DNA from: Clostridioides difficile
GTDB lineage: Bacteria; Bacillota; Clostridia; Peptostreptococcales; Peptostreptococcaceae
Direction: 5' to 3'
Length of the DNA stretch: 64,000 bases
Assembly (NCBI GenBank): GCA_012955965.1
Contig: JABBZI010000004.1
Location: forward strand, 62,001-126,000
Below are positions 28,711 through 38,647 of the stretch, piece after piece. The notes under the pieces are model-generated. The model did no database searches and was not told the DNA's origin. It saw nothing but the letters and a program-made list of their open reading frames with translations. Position numbers and translations under genes: made by a program. Within the stretch, counting starts at the first letter, position 1. Every line of letters begins with the position of its first letter.

Positions 28711-29418
28711 TCAAATTATCATATTTTCTTTAAAGCTAAAGTATAATCCATCTCCAATAATTATATGGTCAATTATTTCTATTCCAATTATTTCTCCACA
28801 TTTAATAAGTCTTGATGTGATATTCTTATCTTCACTTGATGGTTCCACACTTCCTGAAGGGTGATTATGCATTACTATTATTTTGCTTGCACTTCTCCTT
28901 ATAGCTTCTTTAAAAACCTCTCTAGGATGGACTAACGACGAACTTAAAGTCCCTACGGATATATCTACATCAGATATTATCTCATTTTTTGTGTTTAAAA
29001 GAACCGCTTTAAAAACCTCTTTTTTTAAATACCTCAGGCTATCCATATAATATTTCTGTATATCCCAAGGATTTTTTATTTTATACTTCATAGGTTTAAA
29101 ACTGGCTATTCTAGAGCCTAGTTCTAAAGCTGCTTTAATTTGGGTTGATTTTGATAACCCAATTCCATCTATATTACACAGCTCCTCTATTGTCATATCT
29201 TCTAAATGTCGAATACCCTGAATATCTCTATTTATTATATAGTTGGCTAACTCAATAGCATTTTTGCTTTTATTACCAGTTCTTAAAAGTATAGCCAACA
29301 ATTCAGTATTTGATAAGCTCTTTACTCCTTCAGCAAGCATCTTTTCTCTGGGCCTTTCCTCTGGTGCCATTTCTTTTACCTTAATGGTTGAATTAAATGA
29401 CCTTTTCAGATAAATCAC
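28711..29418 (-). CDS. radC: RadC family JAB-domain protein
   Basis: 235 residues. Helix-hairpin-helix-like region (NIDGIGLSKSTQIKAALELG) then a JAB metalloprotease-like domain with MHNHPSGSVEPSSED. The molecular function is unsettled despite the name. GTG start at 29418 overlaps the maf stop by 4 bp, with GGAGT almost touching the start. A start at Met17 would trim conserved sequence before EERPREK, so I keep the longer form. Confidence 0.88.
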   Translation of the reverse strand: MIYLKRSFNSTIKVKEMAPEERPREKMLAEGVKSLSNTELLAILLRTGNKSKNAIELANYIINRDIQGIRHLEDMTIEELCNIDGIGLSKSTQIKAALELGSRIASFKPMKYKIKNPWDIQKYYMDSLRYLKKEVFKAVLLNTKNEIISDVDISVGTLSSSLVHPREVFKEAIRRSASKIIVMHNHPSGSVEPSSEDKNITSRLIKCGEIIGIEIIDHIIIGDGLYFSFKENMII

Positions 29419-29999
29419 ACTCCGTAAAAAAGATTTATATTAAAATGTTTTTTTAATAAGTCACCTAACTTTGAAATTGGAAGTCCAACTATATTAAAAT
29501 AGTCTCCTTTAATTTCTTCAACTAGCAAAGCTCCATAGCCTTGTATGCCATAAGCTCCTGCTTTGTCAAATGACTCTTTAGTTCTCAGATAATCCTCAAT
29601 ATCCTGCTCTGATAACGTTTTAAATCTTACATTGCTGATTACATAGTCAATTATTTTCTTATCTTCGCACAAGTTTATTAAGCTAATACCTGTTATGACT
29701 TGATGCTCTCTTCCAGATAGTCTTTTTAGCATATCTCTTGCACAAGACTCATCTTTAGGTTTTCCTAAAATAGCATTGTCTAAAACAACAACTGTATCAG
29801 CTCCAATAACAACATCTTCATTATGTTCAGATGCTACAGACATGCTTTTTTCAAAAGCCAATCTCATAACTAAATGTTTTGGTGCTTCACCTTCCAATAT
29901 AATCTCATCAATTTCACTTTTAATTATATCAAATATTACATTTGTATTCTCTAGAATTTCTTTCCTTCTTGGAGAGGCTGATGCCAAGATTATATTCAT
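29415..29999 (-). CDS. maf: Maf family nucleoside triphosphate pyrophosphatase
   Basis: 194 residues: ILASASPRRKEIL, VIGADTVVVLDN, LGKPKDE, KAGAYGIQGYGALLVE and FNIVGLPI are the Maf motifs. It hydrolyses dTTP, UTP and modified pyrimidine nucleotides. GAGGTGA precedes the ATG. It overlaps radC by 4 bp, and radC leads to mreB, the usual Maf-RadC-MreB order. Confidence 0.93.
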   Translation of the reverse strand: MNIILASASPRRKEILENTNVIFDIIKSEIDEIILEGEAPKHLVMRLAFEKSMSVASEHNEDVVIGADTVVVLDNAILGKPKDESCARDMLKRLSGREHQVITGISLINLCEDKKIIDYVISNVRFKTLSEQDIEDYLRTKESFDKAGAYGIQGYGALLVEEIKGDYFNIVGLPISKLGDLLKKHFNINLFYGV

Positions 30000-30134
30000 T
30001 TATTCACCTCGTTTGTACGTAATTTGTACCTATTTAGTCTATCACTATATTGTAAAAAATTCAACAGAAATGTCGAACCTTTTTTGTTACACTATTGTTA
30101 TATTTATTACCAATAGAATAAATATACATAAAAT

Positions 30135-30204
30135 AGAGGTATGGAAATTATTCCATACCTCTGTTTTATGTACTCATTAGAGATATGGAAATTATTCCAT
30201 ATCT
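30135..30204. terminator. Two tandem terminator hairpins after rnfB
   Basis: AGAGGTATGGAA/TTCCATACCTCT (30135-30162) and AGATATGGAA/TTCCATATCT (30181-30204), each with a four-base ATTA loop. The shared core TATGGAAATTATTCCATA suggests local duplication. They lie between rnfB and maf on the minus strand. Confidence 0.75.
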
Positions 30205-30218
30205 TTATTTTGTCCATA

Positions 30219-31187
30219 TTACAAAATTTTAATAGCTTTCTTTGGACATTTTTCCATACATAAATGGCATCCTACACATTTATCAGCATCTACCTTATGT
30301 TTTTCTTTTAATTCTCCTTCTATTGCATCAAATTTGCATTGTTTTTTGCATACTGTACATCCAACGCAAAGTTCTTGGTCAATAGTAACTTTCTTTTTCT
30401 TAGTTATATCACCTGATATTACTTTTGTAGGGCATTTTGCCACACATTCCATACAGCCTACACACTTGCCAGGGTCTATCTTAGCTATTTTATTTTCAAA
30501 TACTATAGCATCAAATTTACAAGCTTTAACACACATTCCACAACCAATACATCCAGCAGTACATTTTTCCTTAACAGCTTTACCGAATTCCTTGCTGTTA
30601 CATTCTACAACTACTTCTTGACTTTCTGGTTTTGTAATTATTATACCCTTAGGGCAAACTTCTTTACATTTTCCACAATTTACACATTTTTCTTCATCTA
30701 TTACTGCTACTCCATCAACTATAGAGATAGCATCAAATTTACAAGCAGCCTTACATGTTCCAAGACCTAAACATCCAAATTTACACATTTTAGCTCCTGA
30801 ATTTAAAACATTCGCTGCTCTACAATCTGATATTCCTTCGTACTCATATTTATCTTTTGCACTTGAGCAAGTTCCTTTACAAATAACTTTTGCTACTTGT
30901 TTTTCACCTGCTTCAGCACTTACTCCCATTATTTCTCCTACTTTTGCACCAACATCTGCTCCACCTACAGGGCAGCCATTAACTGGTGCTTTTCCTTCAA
31001 CTATTGCACTTGCAAGACCTCCACAACCTGGAAATCCACAACCTCCACAGTTAGCTCCTGGAAGTACTCCTAGTATAGCTTCGACTCTCTCGTCCACTTC
31101 TACAGCAAACTTTTTAGATGCGAAATCTAGCACTATCCCGAAGATTAAGCCCATAACTCCTAAAACTAATACAGCTGTAAGTATCAC
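30219..31187 (-). CDS. rnfB: Rnf complex subunit B, multi-cluster ferredoxin
   Basis: About 322 residues: one N-terminal membrane helix, a four-Cys motif (GANCGGCGFPGCGG with a distal Cys), and a long C-terminus with at least five CxxCxxCxxxCP-type motifs (CVNCGKC, CIGCGMC, CVGCMEC, CVGCTVC, CVGCHLC). It is far larger than E. coli RnfB (about 190), as usual in clostridia, and is where ferredoxin delivers electrons. GTG at 31187 is the better start: GAGGGGTGA lies five bases before it, whereas an in-frame GTG three codons upstream is inside that site. Confidence 0.93.
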   Translation of the reverse strand: MILTAVLVLGVMGLIFGIVLDFASKKFAVEVDERVEAILGVLPGANCGGCGFPGCGGLASAIVEGKAPVNGCPVGGADVGAKVGEIMGVSAEAGEKQVAKVICKGTCSSAKDKYEYEGISDCRAANVLNSGAKMCKFGCLGLGTCKAACKFDAISIVDGVAVIDEEKCVNCGKCKEVCPKGIIITKPESQEVVVECNSKEFGKAVKEKCTAGCIGCGMCVKACKFDAIVFENKIAKIDPGKCVGCMECVAKCPTKVISGDITKKKKVTIDQELCVGCTVCKKQCKFDAIEGELKEKHKVDADKCVGCHLCMEKCPKKAIKIL

Positions 31188-31205
31188 TATTTTCACCCCT
31201 CTTTT

Positions 31206-31781
31206 TTATAGCTTTATAAGTCCTGTAAATCCTAAGAAAGCTATTGACATTAAACTTGCTGATATAAGTGTTATAGGGAAACCTTTAAACGCTTCTGGTA
31301 TATCAGCTAATTCTAGTCTTTCTCTTATACCTGCGAATATTACTATTGCTAAAGTAAATCCAGCTCCGGCACCAAATCCGTTTATTATTGTTTCTACTAA
31401 GTTATAACTTTTTTGAACATTAACTAGAGCTATACCAAGAACTGCACAGTTTGTAGTTATAAGAGGTAAATAAACTCCTAATGCTTGATATAAAGATGGA
31501 CTCATCTTTTGAATTACCATTTCAACGAACTGAACTATAGAAGCTATAACTAATATGAAAGCTATTGTTTGTAAAAATTCAGTTCCAGTTTTCACTAATA
31601 AAATCTGTATAAAATAAGTTATAATTGAAGCTAGAGTTAAAACGAATGTAACTGCAACTCCCATCCCTACTGCTGTATCAACTTTCTTAGAAACTCCTAA
31701 GAAAGGACATATACCTAAGAACTGAGATGTTATAACGTTATTAACAAGAACGATACTTAAAAATAAAAGTATTAAATTCAT
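31206..31781 (-). CDS. rnfA: Rnf complex subunit A, membrane
   Basis: 191 residues, six membrane segments, with SQFLGICPFLGVSKK and TTNCAVLGIALVN, the paired Cys motifs of RnfA, which with RnfE holds an intramembrane iron-sulfur centre. GGAGGTG precedes the ATG. It is 10-20 bp from rnfB and rnfE. Confidence 0.95.
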   Translation of the reverse strand: MNLILLFLSIVLVNNVITSQFLGICPFLGVSKKVDTAVGMGVAVTFVLTLASIITYFIQILLVKTGTEFLQTIAFILVIASIVQFVEMVIQKMSPSLYQALGVYLPLITTNCAVLGIALVNVQKSYNLVETIINGFGAGAGFTLAIVIFAGIRERLELADIPEAFKGFPITLISASLMSIAFLGFTGLIKL

Positions 31782-31795
31782 TTATTACACCTCCA

Positions 31796-32389
31796 CTACG
31801 CTTTTTTACTTCTTAATTTATTAAATCCTGCAAATAAGAATCCTAATGTTAAGAATGCACCTGGTGGTAATATAAATATTAATACTGGTTGGAAAGATGC
31901 TCCAAATAGAGTCAATCCAAATAAACTACCATTTCCAAGTAATTCTCTTACTGCTCCTATTATTGTAAGAGCAACAGTAAATCCAAGACCTTGACCTACA
32001 CCATCAACAATTGAAGCTAGTGGACCAGTTTTAAAAGCAAAACTTTCTGCACGAGCTAGTATTAAACAGTTAACAACTATTAATGGTATATATATACCAA
32101 GAGCCTTATCAAGAGCAGGAACATATGCTTTTAAAACCATTCCTACTATTGTAACAAATGTAGCTATAATTACTACAAATATAGGTATTCTTATCTTATC
32201 TGGTGTGATTTTTCTTAGTAATGATATAACTAAATTTGCACATATTAAAACTGCTGCTGTTGAAAGACCCATACCGATTCCATTTATTGCTGAAGTTGTA
32301 ACGGCTAGTGTTGGACACATACCTATAACTTGCACAAATGTTGGGTTCTCATCTATTAGCCCATTTTTAAATACTTTAGCTAAATTCAT
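31796..32389 (-). CDS. rnfE: Rnf complex subunit E, membrane
   Basis: 197 residues homologous in layout to RnfA: NPTFVQVIGMCPTLAVT and IPLIVVNCLILARAE carry the two conserved cysteines. Six membrane segments, basic C-terminus. AAGGAGGG precedes the ATG. Confidence 0.95.
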   Translation of the reverse strand: MNLAKVFKNGLIDENPTFVQVIGMCPTLAVTTSAINGIGMGLSTAAVLICANLVISLLRKITPDKIRIPIFVVIIATFVTIVGMVLKAYVPALDKALGIYIPLIVVNCLILARAESFAFKTGPLASIVDGVGQGLGFTVALTIIGAVRELLGNGSLFGLTLFGASFQPVLIFILPPGAFLTLGFLFAGFNKLRSKKA

Positions 32390-32401
32390 AATTAACCCTC
32401 C

Positions 32402-32971
32402 TTATTTATTAAGAGCACTATTGAAAACATCTATAGCCGCATTTACTCCTGTAGTAACTGCTGTAGACGTAATAGTTGCACCTGATATTGCTAGTATTTG
32501 ATTGTCTGCTGTTGTACTACCTTTTGCTACTTCAAGAGGTTCAGCAGTTTTTCCTTTATATTGACCTTTAAATGCATCATCTTTAGCTTTTGCTCCAAGC
32601 CCTGCTGTCTCTGTCATATTACCAATATCAACACCTGTAACTTGACCTTCAGATGATATACCTACCATAACTTCAATTTCTCCACCATAACCACTTGGTT
32701 TAGCTTTTAAAGTATATCCCACTACTTCAGAACCATCAAGACCTTCATATACCTCAGCTATAAGTCCATCTCCAAGGTTTTTATAAGTACTTTCTTTCAT
32801 TTCTTTGAACTCTTTTGCTTCTGGAAGTACTGCTTTTCTAAGTTCATTATTTGCTTGTATATTTCTTTGTTCTATTACTGGAGCTGTAACTTGATTTGTA
32901 GCTCCAAGTGCTAATGCGGCTATAGCACTTATAGCAAGTAAAGTCCCACCTAGTCTTACAATACTATTCAT
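32402..32971 (-). CDS. rnfG: Rnf complex subunit G, covalent FMN
   Basis: 189 residues: one N-terminal membrane anchor and an FMN-binding domain with SGATITSTAV, in which a Thr carries the covalently bound FMN. GMTETAGLGAKAKD-like sequence also fits. Start and the rnfD stop overlap in TAATG, indicating translational coupling. Confidence 0.94.
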   Translation of the reverse strand: MNSIVRLGGTLLAISAIAALALGATNQVTAPVIEQRNIQANNELRKAVLPEAKEFKEMKESTYKNLGDGLIAEVYEGLDGSEVVGYTLKAKPSGYGGEIEVMVGISSEGQVTGVDIGNMTETAGLGAKAKDDAFKGQYKGKTAEPLEVAKGSTTADNQILAISGATITSTAVTTGVNAAIDVFNSALNK

Positions 32972-33948
32972 TATTTAGCCACCTCCCCAAACACTCTATT
33001 TCTAACAAACTTATCTATAAGTGGAGCAAGACAGTTTACTAGTAGTATTGAGTAAGATACACCTTCTGGATATCCACCATACATTCTTATAACAGTTGTT
33101 ATAAGACCAGCTAATACAGCGTATATTATTTGACCTTTCTTAGTCATAGGCGAAGTTGTATAATCCGTAAGCATGAAGAATCCACCTAACATAAGACCTC
33201 CAGCAAACAGTTGATATATTGCGAAATTTATATTAAATCCACCTAAAAGGAATGTTAATATAAATACAGTTGCTATGTAAAATACTGGTATAACATAATT
33301 TATTATGCCTTTATACATTAGGTATACTCCACCTAATAATAATAATATTGCTGATGTTTCACCTATACATCCACCAATATTACCAATCATCATATCAGCG
33401 AGACTAATTCCATTGCTAGAAAGGTCTGCTAATCCTGCTGCTCCATTTTTCAAAAAGCTCAATGGAGTTGCTGTACTAACTGCATCTAAGTTTTTACCTA
33501 TCCAGTTAACACCTGGTTGAGTCCAAGCAGTCATTGCAACTGGGAATGATGCCAATAAAAATGCTCTTGCAGCAAGTGCTGGATTGACAAAGTTACATCC
33601 TATTCCACCAAATACCATTTTAACTACTAATATTGCAAATATTCCTCCTACTAGACACATCCACCAAGGAAGTGATGCAGGTACGTTAAATGCTAATAAT
33701 AATCCTGTTACAACAGCTGAAAAATCTCCTATAGTACTTTTTTGCTTCATAAGTTTTTGATATAAAAATTCAGTACCTACTGTACCAAGTATACAAAAAA
33801 ACATAGCACTCAAAGCATTAAGTCTAAAGAAGTATACTCCTGCTACTGCTGCTGGAAGGAGTGCTATAATAACTTGTTTCATTATATATGAAGTATCTTC
33901 ATTACTTCTCACATGAGGAGAAGATGATACTATCAACTTATTTTCCAT
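32971..33948 (-). CDS. rnfD: Rnf complex subunit D, membrane
   Basis: 325 residues with about nine membrane segments. SSPHVRSNEDT at the start and VSTATPLSFLK (Thr that binds FMN) are typical of RnfD/NqrB. It forms part of the sodium or proton path. Coupled to rnfG. Confidence 0.95.
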   Translation of the reverse strand: MENKLIVSSSPHVRSNEDTSYIMKQVIIALLPAAVAGVYFFRLNALSAMFFCILGTVGTEFLYQKLMKQKSTIGDFSAVVTGLLLAFNVPASLPWWMCLVGGIFAILVVKMVFGGIGCNFVNPALAARAFLLASFPVAMTAWTQPGVNWIGKNLDAVSTATPLSFLKNGAAGLADLSSNGISLADMMIGNIGGCIGETSAILLLLGGVYLMYKGIINYVIPVFYIATVFILTFLLGGFNINFAIYQLFAGGLMLGGFFMLTDYTTSPMTKKGQIIYAVLAGLITTVIRMYGGYPEGVSYSILLVNCLAPLIDKFVRNRVFGEVAK

Positions 33949-33970
33949 CGTTTTTCCCCCTTAACTTTCT

Positions 33971-35308
33971 TTATTTCTGAGCAGCTTGCTTTCTTCTCTT
34001 TGCTCCTATTTCTCTCTTTGCTGATCTTATAGATTGAAGTAATGGTCTTCTTGCTGGACAAATAAATGAACAAGACCCACATTCTATACAATCCATCGCT
34101 CTATGATATTCAGCTGTGTCATAATCATCTTTTAAAGAATATGCACTTATATAAAGTGGTTGTAAGAATGATGGACATACATCTGTACATCTTCCACATC
34201 TTAAACAGTTTTGAATATCTGGAGTGCGTGATTCTTCTTCATCCAAACATAAAATTCCTGAAGAACCTTTATTAGTTGCTATTTCAGTAGTATATTGAGT
34301 CATACCCATCATAGGTCCACCCATTATAAGTTTACCAACCTTCTTATCTTCCTTAAATCCACCACATTGTTCTATTATTTCTGAAACCAATGTCCCAACT
34401 TTTGTTATTAAGTTTTTAGGTTCTTTGATACAGCTACCTGTTATTGTAGTAATTCTTTCTACCAAAGGCATACCTGTTTTAATAGATTTAGCTATTTGAG
34501 CTGCTGTGGCAACGTTGTCAACAACTGCTCCTGCTGCTATTGGTAATCCACCAGATGGAACTTCTTTGCCTGTACACGCATAAATAAGTTGTTTTTCTGC
34601 TCCTTGTGGATATTTCACTTGAAGACCAACAACTTCGATTTCACTATAATCTTTAGCTACATTTTGAATTGCTTCTATAGCATCTGGTTTATTTGTTTCA
34701 ATTCCTATAAATCCTTTTTTAACATCTAATACCTTCATTAATGCTCTTAAACCAAACACAACATCTTCTGGATTTTCAAGCATTAATCTGTGGTCTGCAG
34801 TTAAATATGGCTCACACTCTGCTCCATTTAATATAACTACTTCTGCTTTACTATCTGGTGGAGGAGATACTTTTACATGGTTAGGGAATGTAGCTCCACC
34901 CATACCTACTATTCCTGCCTCTTTTATAATACCTACTATATCTTCTTTGCTCAAATCCTCTAACTGACCTTTTGGTTGAACACTTTCATGTAATTCTTCC
35001 TTAAAGTCGTTTTCGATAACTACACATTGAGCTGAACCACCAGGTACTTCATGTTGTTCAATAGCAATAACTTTTCCTGATACTGAAGAATGAACGTTAC
35101 ATGAAACGAAACCTTGTTGTTCACCTATTTTTTGCCCAAACTTTACTTCATCACCAACTTCAACAATAGGTTTAGCTGGTGCCCCTATATGTTGTTGAAG
35201 AGGAATGTAAACTATCTTTGGAGCTTGAGCTTTTTCAAGTGCCTTTGTGTTAGAGTACTCTTTTCTATATGGAGGATGTATCCCTCCCTTAAAAGTTAAG
35301 AGTTTCAT
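33971..35308 (-). CDS. rnfC: Rnf complex subunit C, NADH site
   Basis: 445 residues: LTFKGGIHPPYRK start, flavin/NAD region with GGATFPNHVK and LNGAECEPYLTADHRLM, SLBB domain, and two 4Fe-4S motifs (CLRCGRCTDVCP, CIECGSCSFICP). It exchanges electrons with NAD. AAGGGGG precedes the ATG. First gene of rnfCDGEAB. Confidence 0.95.
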   Translation of the reverse strand: MKLLTFKGGIHPPYRKEYSNTKALEKAQAPKIVYIPLQQHIGAPAKPIVEVGDEVKFGQKIGEQQGFVSCNVHSSVSGKVIAIEQHEVPGGSAQCVVIENDFKEELHESVQPKGQLEDLSKEDIVGIIKEAGIVGMGGATFPNHVKVSPPPDSKAEVVILNGAECEPYLTADHRLMLENPEDVVFGLRALMKVLDVKKGFIGIETNKPDAIEAIQNVAKDYSEIEVVGLQVKYPQGAEKQLIYACTGKEVPSGGLPIAAGAVVDNVATAAQIAKSIKTGMPLVERITTITGSCIKEPKNLITKVGTLVSEIIEQCGGFKEDKKVGKLIMGGPMMGMTQYTTEIATNKGSSGILCLDEEESRTPDIQNCLRCGRCTDVCPSFLQPLYISAYSLKDDYDTAEYHRAMDCIECGSCSFICPARRPLLQSIRSAKREIGAKRRKQAAQK

Positions 35309-35358
35309 TGTTTTACCCCCTTATCTATAAAAAAACATTTTTTCTGCCTTCTATAAGT

Positions 35359-35394
35359 ATACTATATATATTAAAAAACCTTAACAATTGTTAA
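35359..35394 (-). promoter_or_regulatory. rnf promoter with overlapping palindrome
   Basis: Minus-strand TTGTTA (35387-35382), 17 bp, TAGTAT (35364-35359). The -35 lies inside TTAACAATTGTTAA (35381-35394), a perfect 14-bp palindrome. Its halves resemble Rex half-sites but in everted order. Confidence 0.6.
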
Positions 35395-35459
35395 AAAAAT
35401 ATCCCTATTTTTATAATTTATTTTATAAATCAATATCTTTATATTAAGTCAAAATGAGG

Positions 35460-35489
35460 AAAAGGATTGCTTAATTAAACAATCCTTTT
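35460..35489 (-). terminator. Terminator after the SPOR-domain gene
   Basis: AAAAGGATTG pairs with CAATCCTTTT across a ten-base loop, about 35 bases past the stop of the SPOR-domain gene. Confidence 0.75.
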
Positions 35490-35523
35490 CATATAGCTTT
35501 CTAAAGTCTAAATTTTCTGTATT

Positions 35524-36468
35524 TTATTTTATAGAATTTATAAACAGAGAGTACTCTTGCATAGATGATAAAAGTAGACTTTTACTCACACTATATTTTT
35601 CTTCATTTGCAGCTTTTGAAGCTGTATCAATTTTTTCATTTACATTCTTTACATAATCAATCAAATTATCTTTAAATAAACGCATTTCAGAATAATCAAT
35701 CTTTTCAGCTTCTTTTGATATATTTTGTGATATTGCCTTTCTATTTGTCAAAATAGTATTATATTTTTTCATATCCACATTATTTTCATCATTTGACCAA
35801 AAACTTGATTCTTCTTTAAAGTTTGTTATTAATTTATTTAATTCATTAGATATACTCTCTATATAAGCGTAATTACTTGTGTATTCTAGAGACAACATTG
35901 GGGCATCTAAATGTGACAAAAATGCATCTGGAAATACCTTTCTTACATTGTTTATATGCTTTCTAACCTCATTTTCATCAAATGAAGAATATGTCTGTAT
36001 TTTTTTCACACCATCCTTCTCCATAACTGAAAAAGGTATATCACTACTAACTAATGATGTTTGTATTTTTTTCAAGTCATCATTATTATCTATTGCTGCA
36101 ACTTGAATAGTATACATATCCCATCCCTCTATAGTAGCTAATTTTACTTCTTCTGCTTCTTTAGTATTATTTACTGTTTTTTCTGGATTAGTTTCTTCTT
36201 TATCTTCTGAATTGGTCTGTGATTTAGATTTCTTTCCATTTTTTATTGAATTTAATTCATCAGATATATCTTTATAAGTTATATCTGATGAATGATTTAG
36301 AAATGGTATTTTAGCTGATACATATTCAAGTACCTTGCTATCTTTTATTTTTGTATAAGAATAATAGCCAATCAGACACAGGCAAGCAATAGTTATAACA
36401 TACTTACGTAAATCAATTTTATGTCTATTATTATTAAATCCTCTGTATATCGTTTTTCTTCTATTCAT
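35524..36468 (-). CDS. Membrane-anchored SPOR-domain protein
   Basis: 314 residues: basic cytoplasmic start, one membrane helix (about 24-42), a charged low-complexity linker (about 70-110, Lys/Glu/Asn), then a SPOR-like domain (about 117-190) starting MYTIQVAAIDNNDDLKKIQ and ending VRKVFPDAFLSHLD, and a helical C-terminus. SPOR domains bind denuded glycan at division sites. The catalytic role, if any, is unknown. Its neighbour upstream is a secreted NlpC/P60 hydrolase, consistent with a cell-wall theme. Confidence 0.75.
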   Translation of the reverse strand: MNRRKTIYRGFNNNRHKIDLRKYVITIACLCLIGYYSYTKIKDSKVLEYVSAKIPFLNHSSDITYKDISDELNSIKNGKKSKSQTNSEDKEETNPEKTVNNTKEAEEVKLATIEGWDMYTIQVAAIDNNDDLKKIQTSLVSSDIPFSVMEKDGVKKIQTYSSFDENEVRKHINNVRKVFPDAFLSHLDAPMLSLEYTSNYAYIESISNELNKLITNFKEESSFWSNDENNVDMKKYNTILTNRKAISQNISKEAEKIDYSEMRLFKDNLIDYVKNVNEKIDTASKAANEEKYSVSKSLLLSSMQEYSLFINSIK

Positions 36469-36579
36469 TAGTTTGTCCCTCCCAAAAATTATATTATTAA
36501 TAAAGTATATTTTTAAGAGTCACAATTTATGAATAGAAATAATTATTTATTCTAATTTTTTAATAAGAAACTATATTTG

Positions 36580-37866
36580 TTAAGCGAGTCTTCTTGCGCC
36601 AAGTAATGCTTTAGACCAATATGAACTAGTTAAATTATCCACCTTAACCTTATTAGGATTGGTCTGAGTACCACTACAATGGATAAACTTACTATTACCT
36701 ACATATATACCTACATGATTAGTCGCTCCATCTCCATCAGTATCAAAGTAAACTAAATCTCCTGGTGCATAATTTCCCATAGAAACTGAGCTTCCAGACT
36801 TAGCTTGTTCTCTAGAAACTCTCGGAATAGAAACACCTACAGAGTTTTTGAAAACATACTGTGTAAATCCAGAGCAGTCAAATTTATCAGGGCCTGATGC
36901 ACCCCACTGATATGGAATTCCAATAAGAGTATATGCAAAGTCTACTATTGTTGAACCCTTTGCTGTAGATTTATCTGAATTTCCATTAAATGATGAATTA
37001 GAATTACTATTAGATTGAGAATTCTGATTAGATGATGAACTAGAATTTTCTTTTGTACCTTCATTAGTCTCAGAAATATAACTAGCACTTACCCATCCAG
37101 TTGTCCCATTTGATAATTTTACTTTATACCAACCACTACTCTTAGCTTTTAATTCAACAATATCTCCACCATTTAATTTTCCTATTATAGAATAGCTTGT
37201 CCCAGGTCCACTTCTTACATTTAAGCTTACAGTAGATGTTACCTTACCATTTTTTCCATCAATTGACTCTTCACTAGATGGTTTTTTATCAGAATTATTA
37301 GTACTATTTGAATTAGAACTGTTTGAATTAGAATTATTTGTCCCAACATCTTCTGATGTTTTTGATATATATTGGCTACTAGCCCATCCAGTAACACCAT
37401 TTGATAATTTTATTTTATACCATCCATTACTTTGTTCTAATAGCTTTACTACATCTCCATTATTTGCTTTACCAACTAATGAATAGTTAGTACCCGCGCC
37501 ACTTCTTATATTCAATCTCGAACTCACATTAATCTTACCATTACCACTTATAGCTGTCCCACTTGAAGTTGAGTTACTTTGATTTGATGTACTTTCAGAT
37601 GAACCACTAGTCGATATGTATTTTGCACTTCCCCATCCAACAACAGAATTTGATACCCTTACTTTATACCATCCATTAGATTTTTCTAAAATCTCTACAG
37701 CTTTTCCTTTGTATAATTTTGCTACTTTATCGCAATCAGCGCTTGGCCCACTTCTTATATTCAAAGCACTTGCCGTTACTACTCCTTTTTCAAGAGCACT
37801 TGCATTTATGGAACTAACTGATACTGCTACCGCTCCAATTCCTAAAGCTGCTATAGCTTTCTTCAC
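36580..37866 (-). CDS. Secreted NlpC/P60 endopeptidase with three SH3b repeats
   Basis: 428 residues from a GTG at 37866, which has GGGGGAG eight bases before it; a TTG at 37887 lies upstream of that site. Signal peptide ([24 protein letters not shown]), three bacterial SH3 repeats each with LNIRSG..., GWYKV and GW.S..YIS, separated by Ser/Asn-rich linkers, then an NlpC/P60 domain with the Cys of [11 protein letters not shown], His of TNHVGIYVG and a third polar residue near KFIHCSGT. It probably cleaves peptidoglycan stem peptides. Position next to the SPOR gene and rnf matches C. difficile CD1135. Confidence 0.9.
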   Translation of the reverse strand: MKKAIAALGIGAVAVSVSSINASALEKGVVTASALNIRSGPSADCDKVAKLYKGKAVEILEKSNGWYKVRVSNSVVGWGSAKYISTSGSSESTSNQSNSTSSGTAISGNGKINVSSRLNIRSGAGTNYSLVGKANNGDVVKLLEQSNGWYKIKLSNGVTGWASSQYISKTSEDVGTNNSNSNSSNSNSTNNSDKKPSSEESIDGKNGKVTSTVSLNVRSGPGTSYSIIGKLNGGDIVELKAKSSGWYKVKLSNGTTGWVSASYISETNEGTKENSSSSSNQNSQSNSNSNSSFNGNSDKSTAKGSTIVDFAYTLIGIPYQWGASGPDKFDCSGFTQYVFKNSVGVSIPRVSREQAKSGSSVSMGNYAPGDLVYFDTDGDGATNHVGIYVGNSKFIHCSGTQTNPNKVKVDNLTSSYWSKALLGARRLA

Positions 37867-37997
37867 TACTATCACTCCCCCCAACAAATTTTTATAAATA
37901 TAAAGTCATAACATTATTATCCATTTTTAGTACCTATAATTTAATGATAACTTATAATATTATTAATTGTAAAGAAATTATAAATATTTCCTTAAAA

Positions 37998-38369
37998 TTA
38001 ATAATTTTTAGGAAGTATTTCAATCCAATAATTATCTGGGTCTGCTATAAAATAAATTCCCATATTTTCATTTTCGAAACATATACAGTCCAAATCTTTA
38101 TGAAGTTTTTTTGCCTTATCAAACTCATCAACTTCTAAAGCTAAATGGAATTCATTATCTCCTAAATTATATGCTCCATCCCAATCTCTAAGCCAAGTTA
38201 ATTCTAATGTATGACTAGTAATGCCATCCCCTAAATAAACTAATATAAAACTACCATCTTCTGCTTCTTTACGCTTTACTTCTTTCAGTCCTAAAGCTTT
38301 ATTATAAAAATTCAAACTTTTTTCTAAGTCAGTAACATTGAAATTGTTATGGCAAAAATTAAACTTCAT
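37998..38369 (-). CDS. Glyoxalase I-like (VOC) metalloenzyme
   Basis: 123 residues, one VOC unit pair: FCHNNFNVTDLEKSLNFYNKALG at the start and GIYFIADPDNYWIEIL at the end, as in lactoylglutathione lyases. Metal ligands likely include His (CHNN), Glu (LELTW), His (EFHLALEV) and Glu (WIEIL). A thiol-dependent methylglyoxal detoxification would complement mgsA, but the substrate is not proven. ATG 38369 has GGAGGGTGA upstream; a TTG at 38387 is too early. Confidence 0.82.
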   Translation of the reverse strand: MKFNFCHNNFNVTDLEKSLNFYNKALGLKEVKRKEAEDGSFILVYLGDGITSHTLELTWLRDWDGAYNLGDNEFHLALEVDEFDKAKKLHKDLDCICFENENMGIYFIADPDNYWIEILPKNY

Positions 38370-38513
38370 TTTTAAATCACCCTCCAATTTTTATTTTTTT
38401 TATATTATATCATTATTATAAATTTATTTAAATCACATTAAGTTAAAAATTTGAATAATGCTGTGTAATTCCTAAATAGCAGTAAATTATTTAAGATAAT
38501 ATGTCAAAAAAAG

Positions 38514-38586
38514 AATAAGTTCTATCAAATCCACAGAAGAATTATAATCAAGTTATACTTAATCATGTAAATTGATAGAACTTATT
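38514..38586. repeat. 15-bp inverted repeat in the 38.4-38.65 kb gap
   Basis: AATAAGTTCTATCAA (38514-38528) and its exact complement (38572-38586) enclose 43 bases. It lies between two minus-strand genes, 62 bases after the 199-residue gene ends; a terminator with a large loop is possible. Confidence 0.55.
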
Positions 38587-38647
38587 ATTTAAAATTCTTA
38601 TAATAATTACTTTGCCCCATTTAATTATAGCTAAACAAATTAAAACT

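Noticed and set aside
35381-35394. Canonical Rex operator
   Set aside because: The half-sites are in the wrong order for Rex, so I report only a palindrome.
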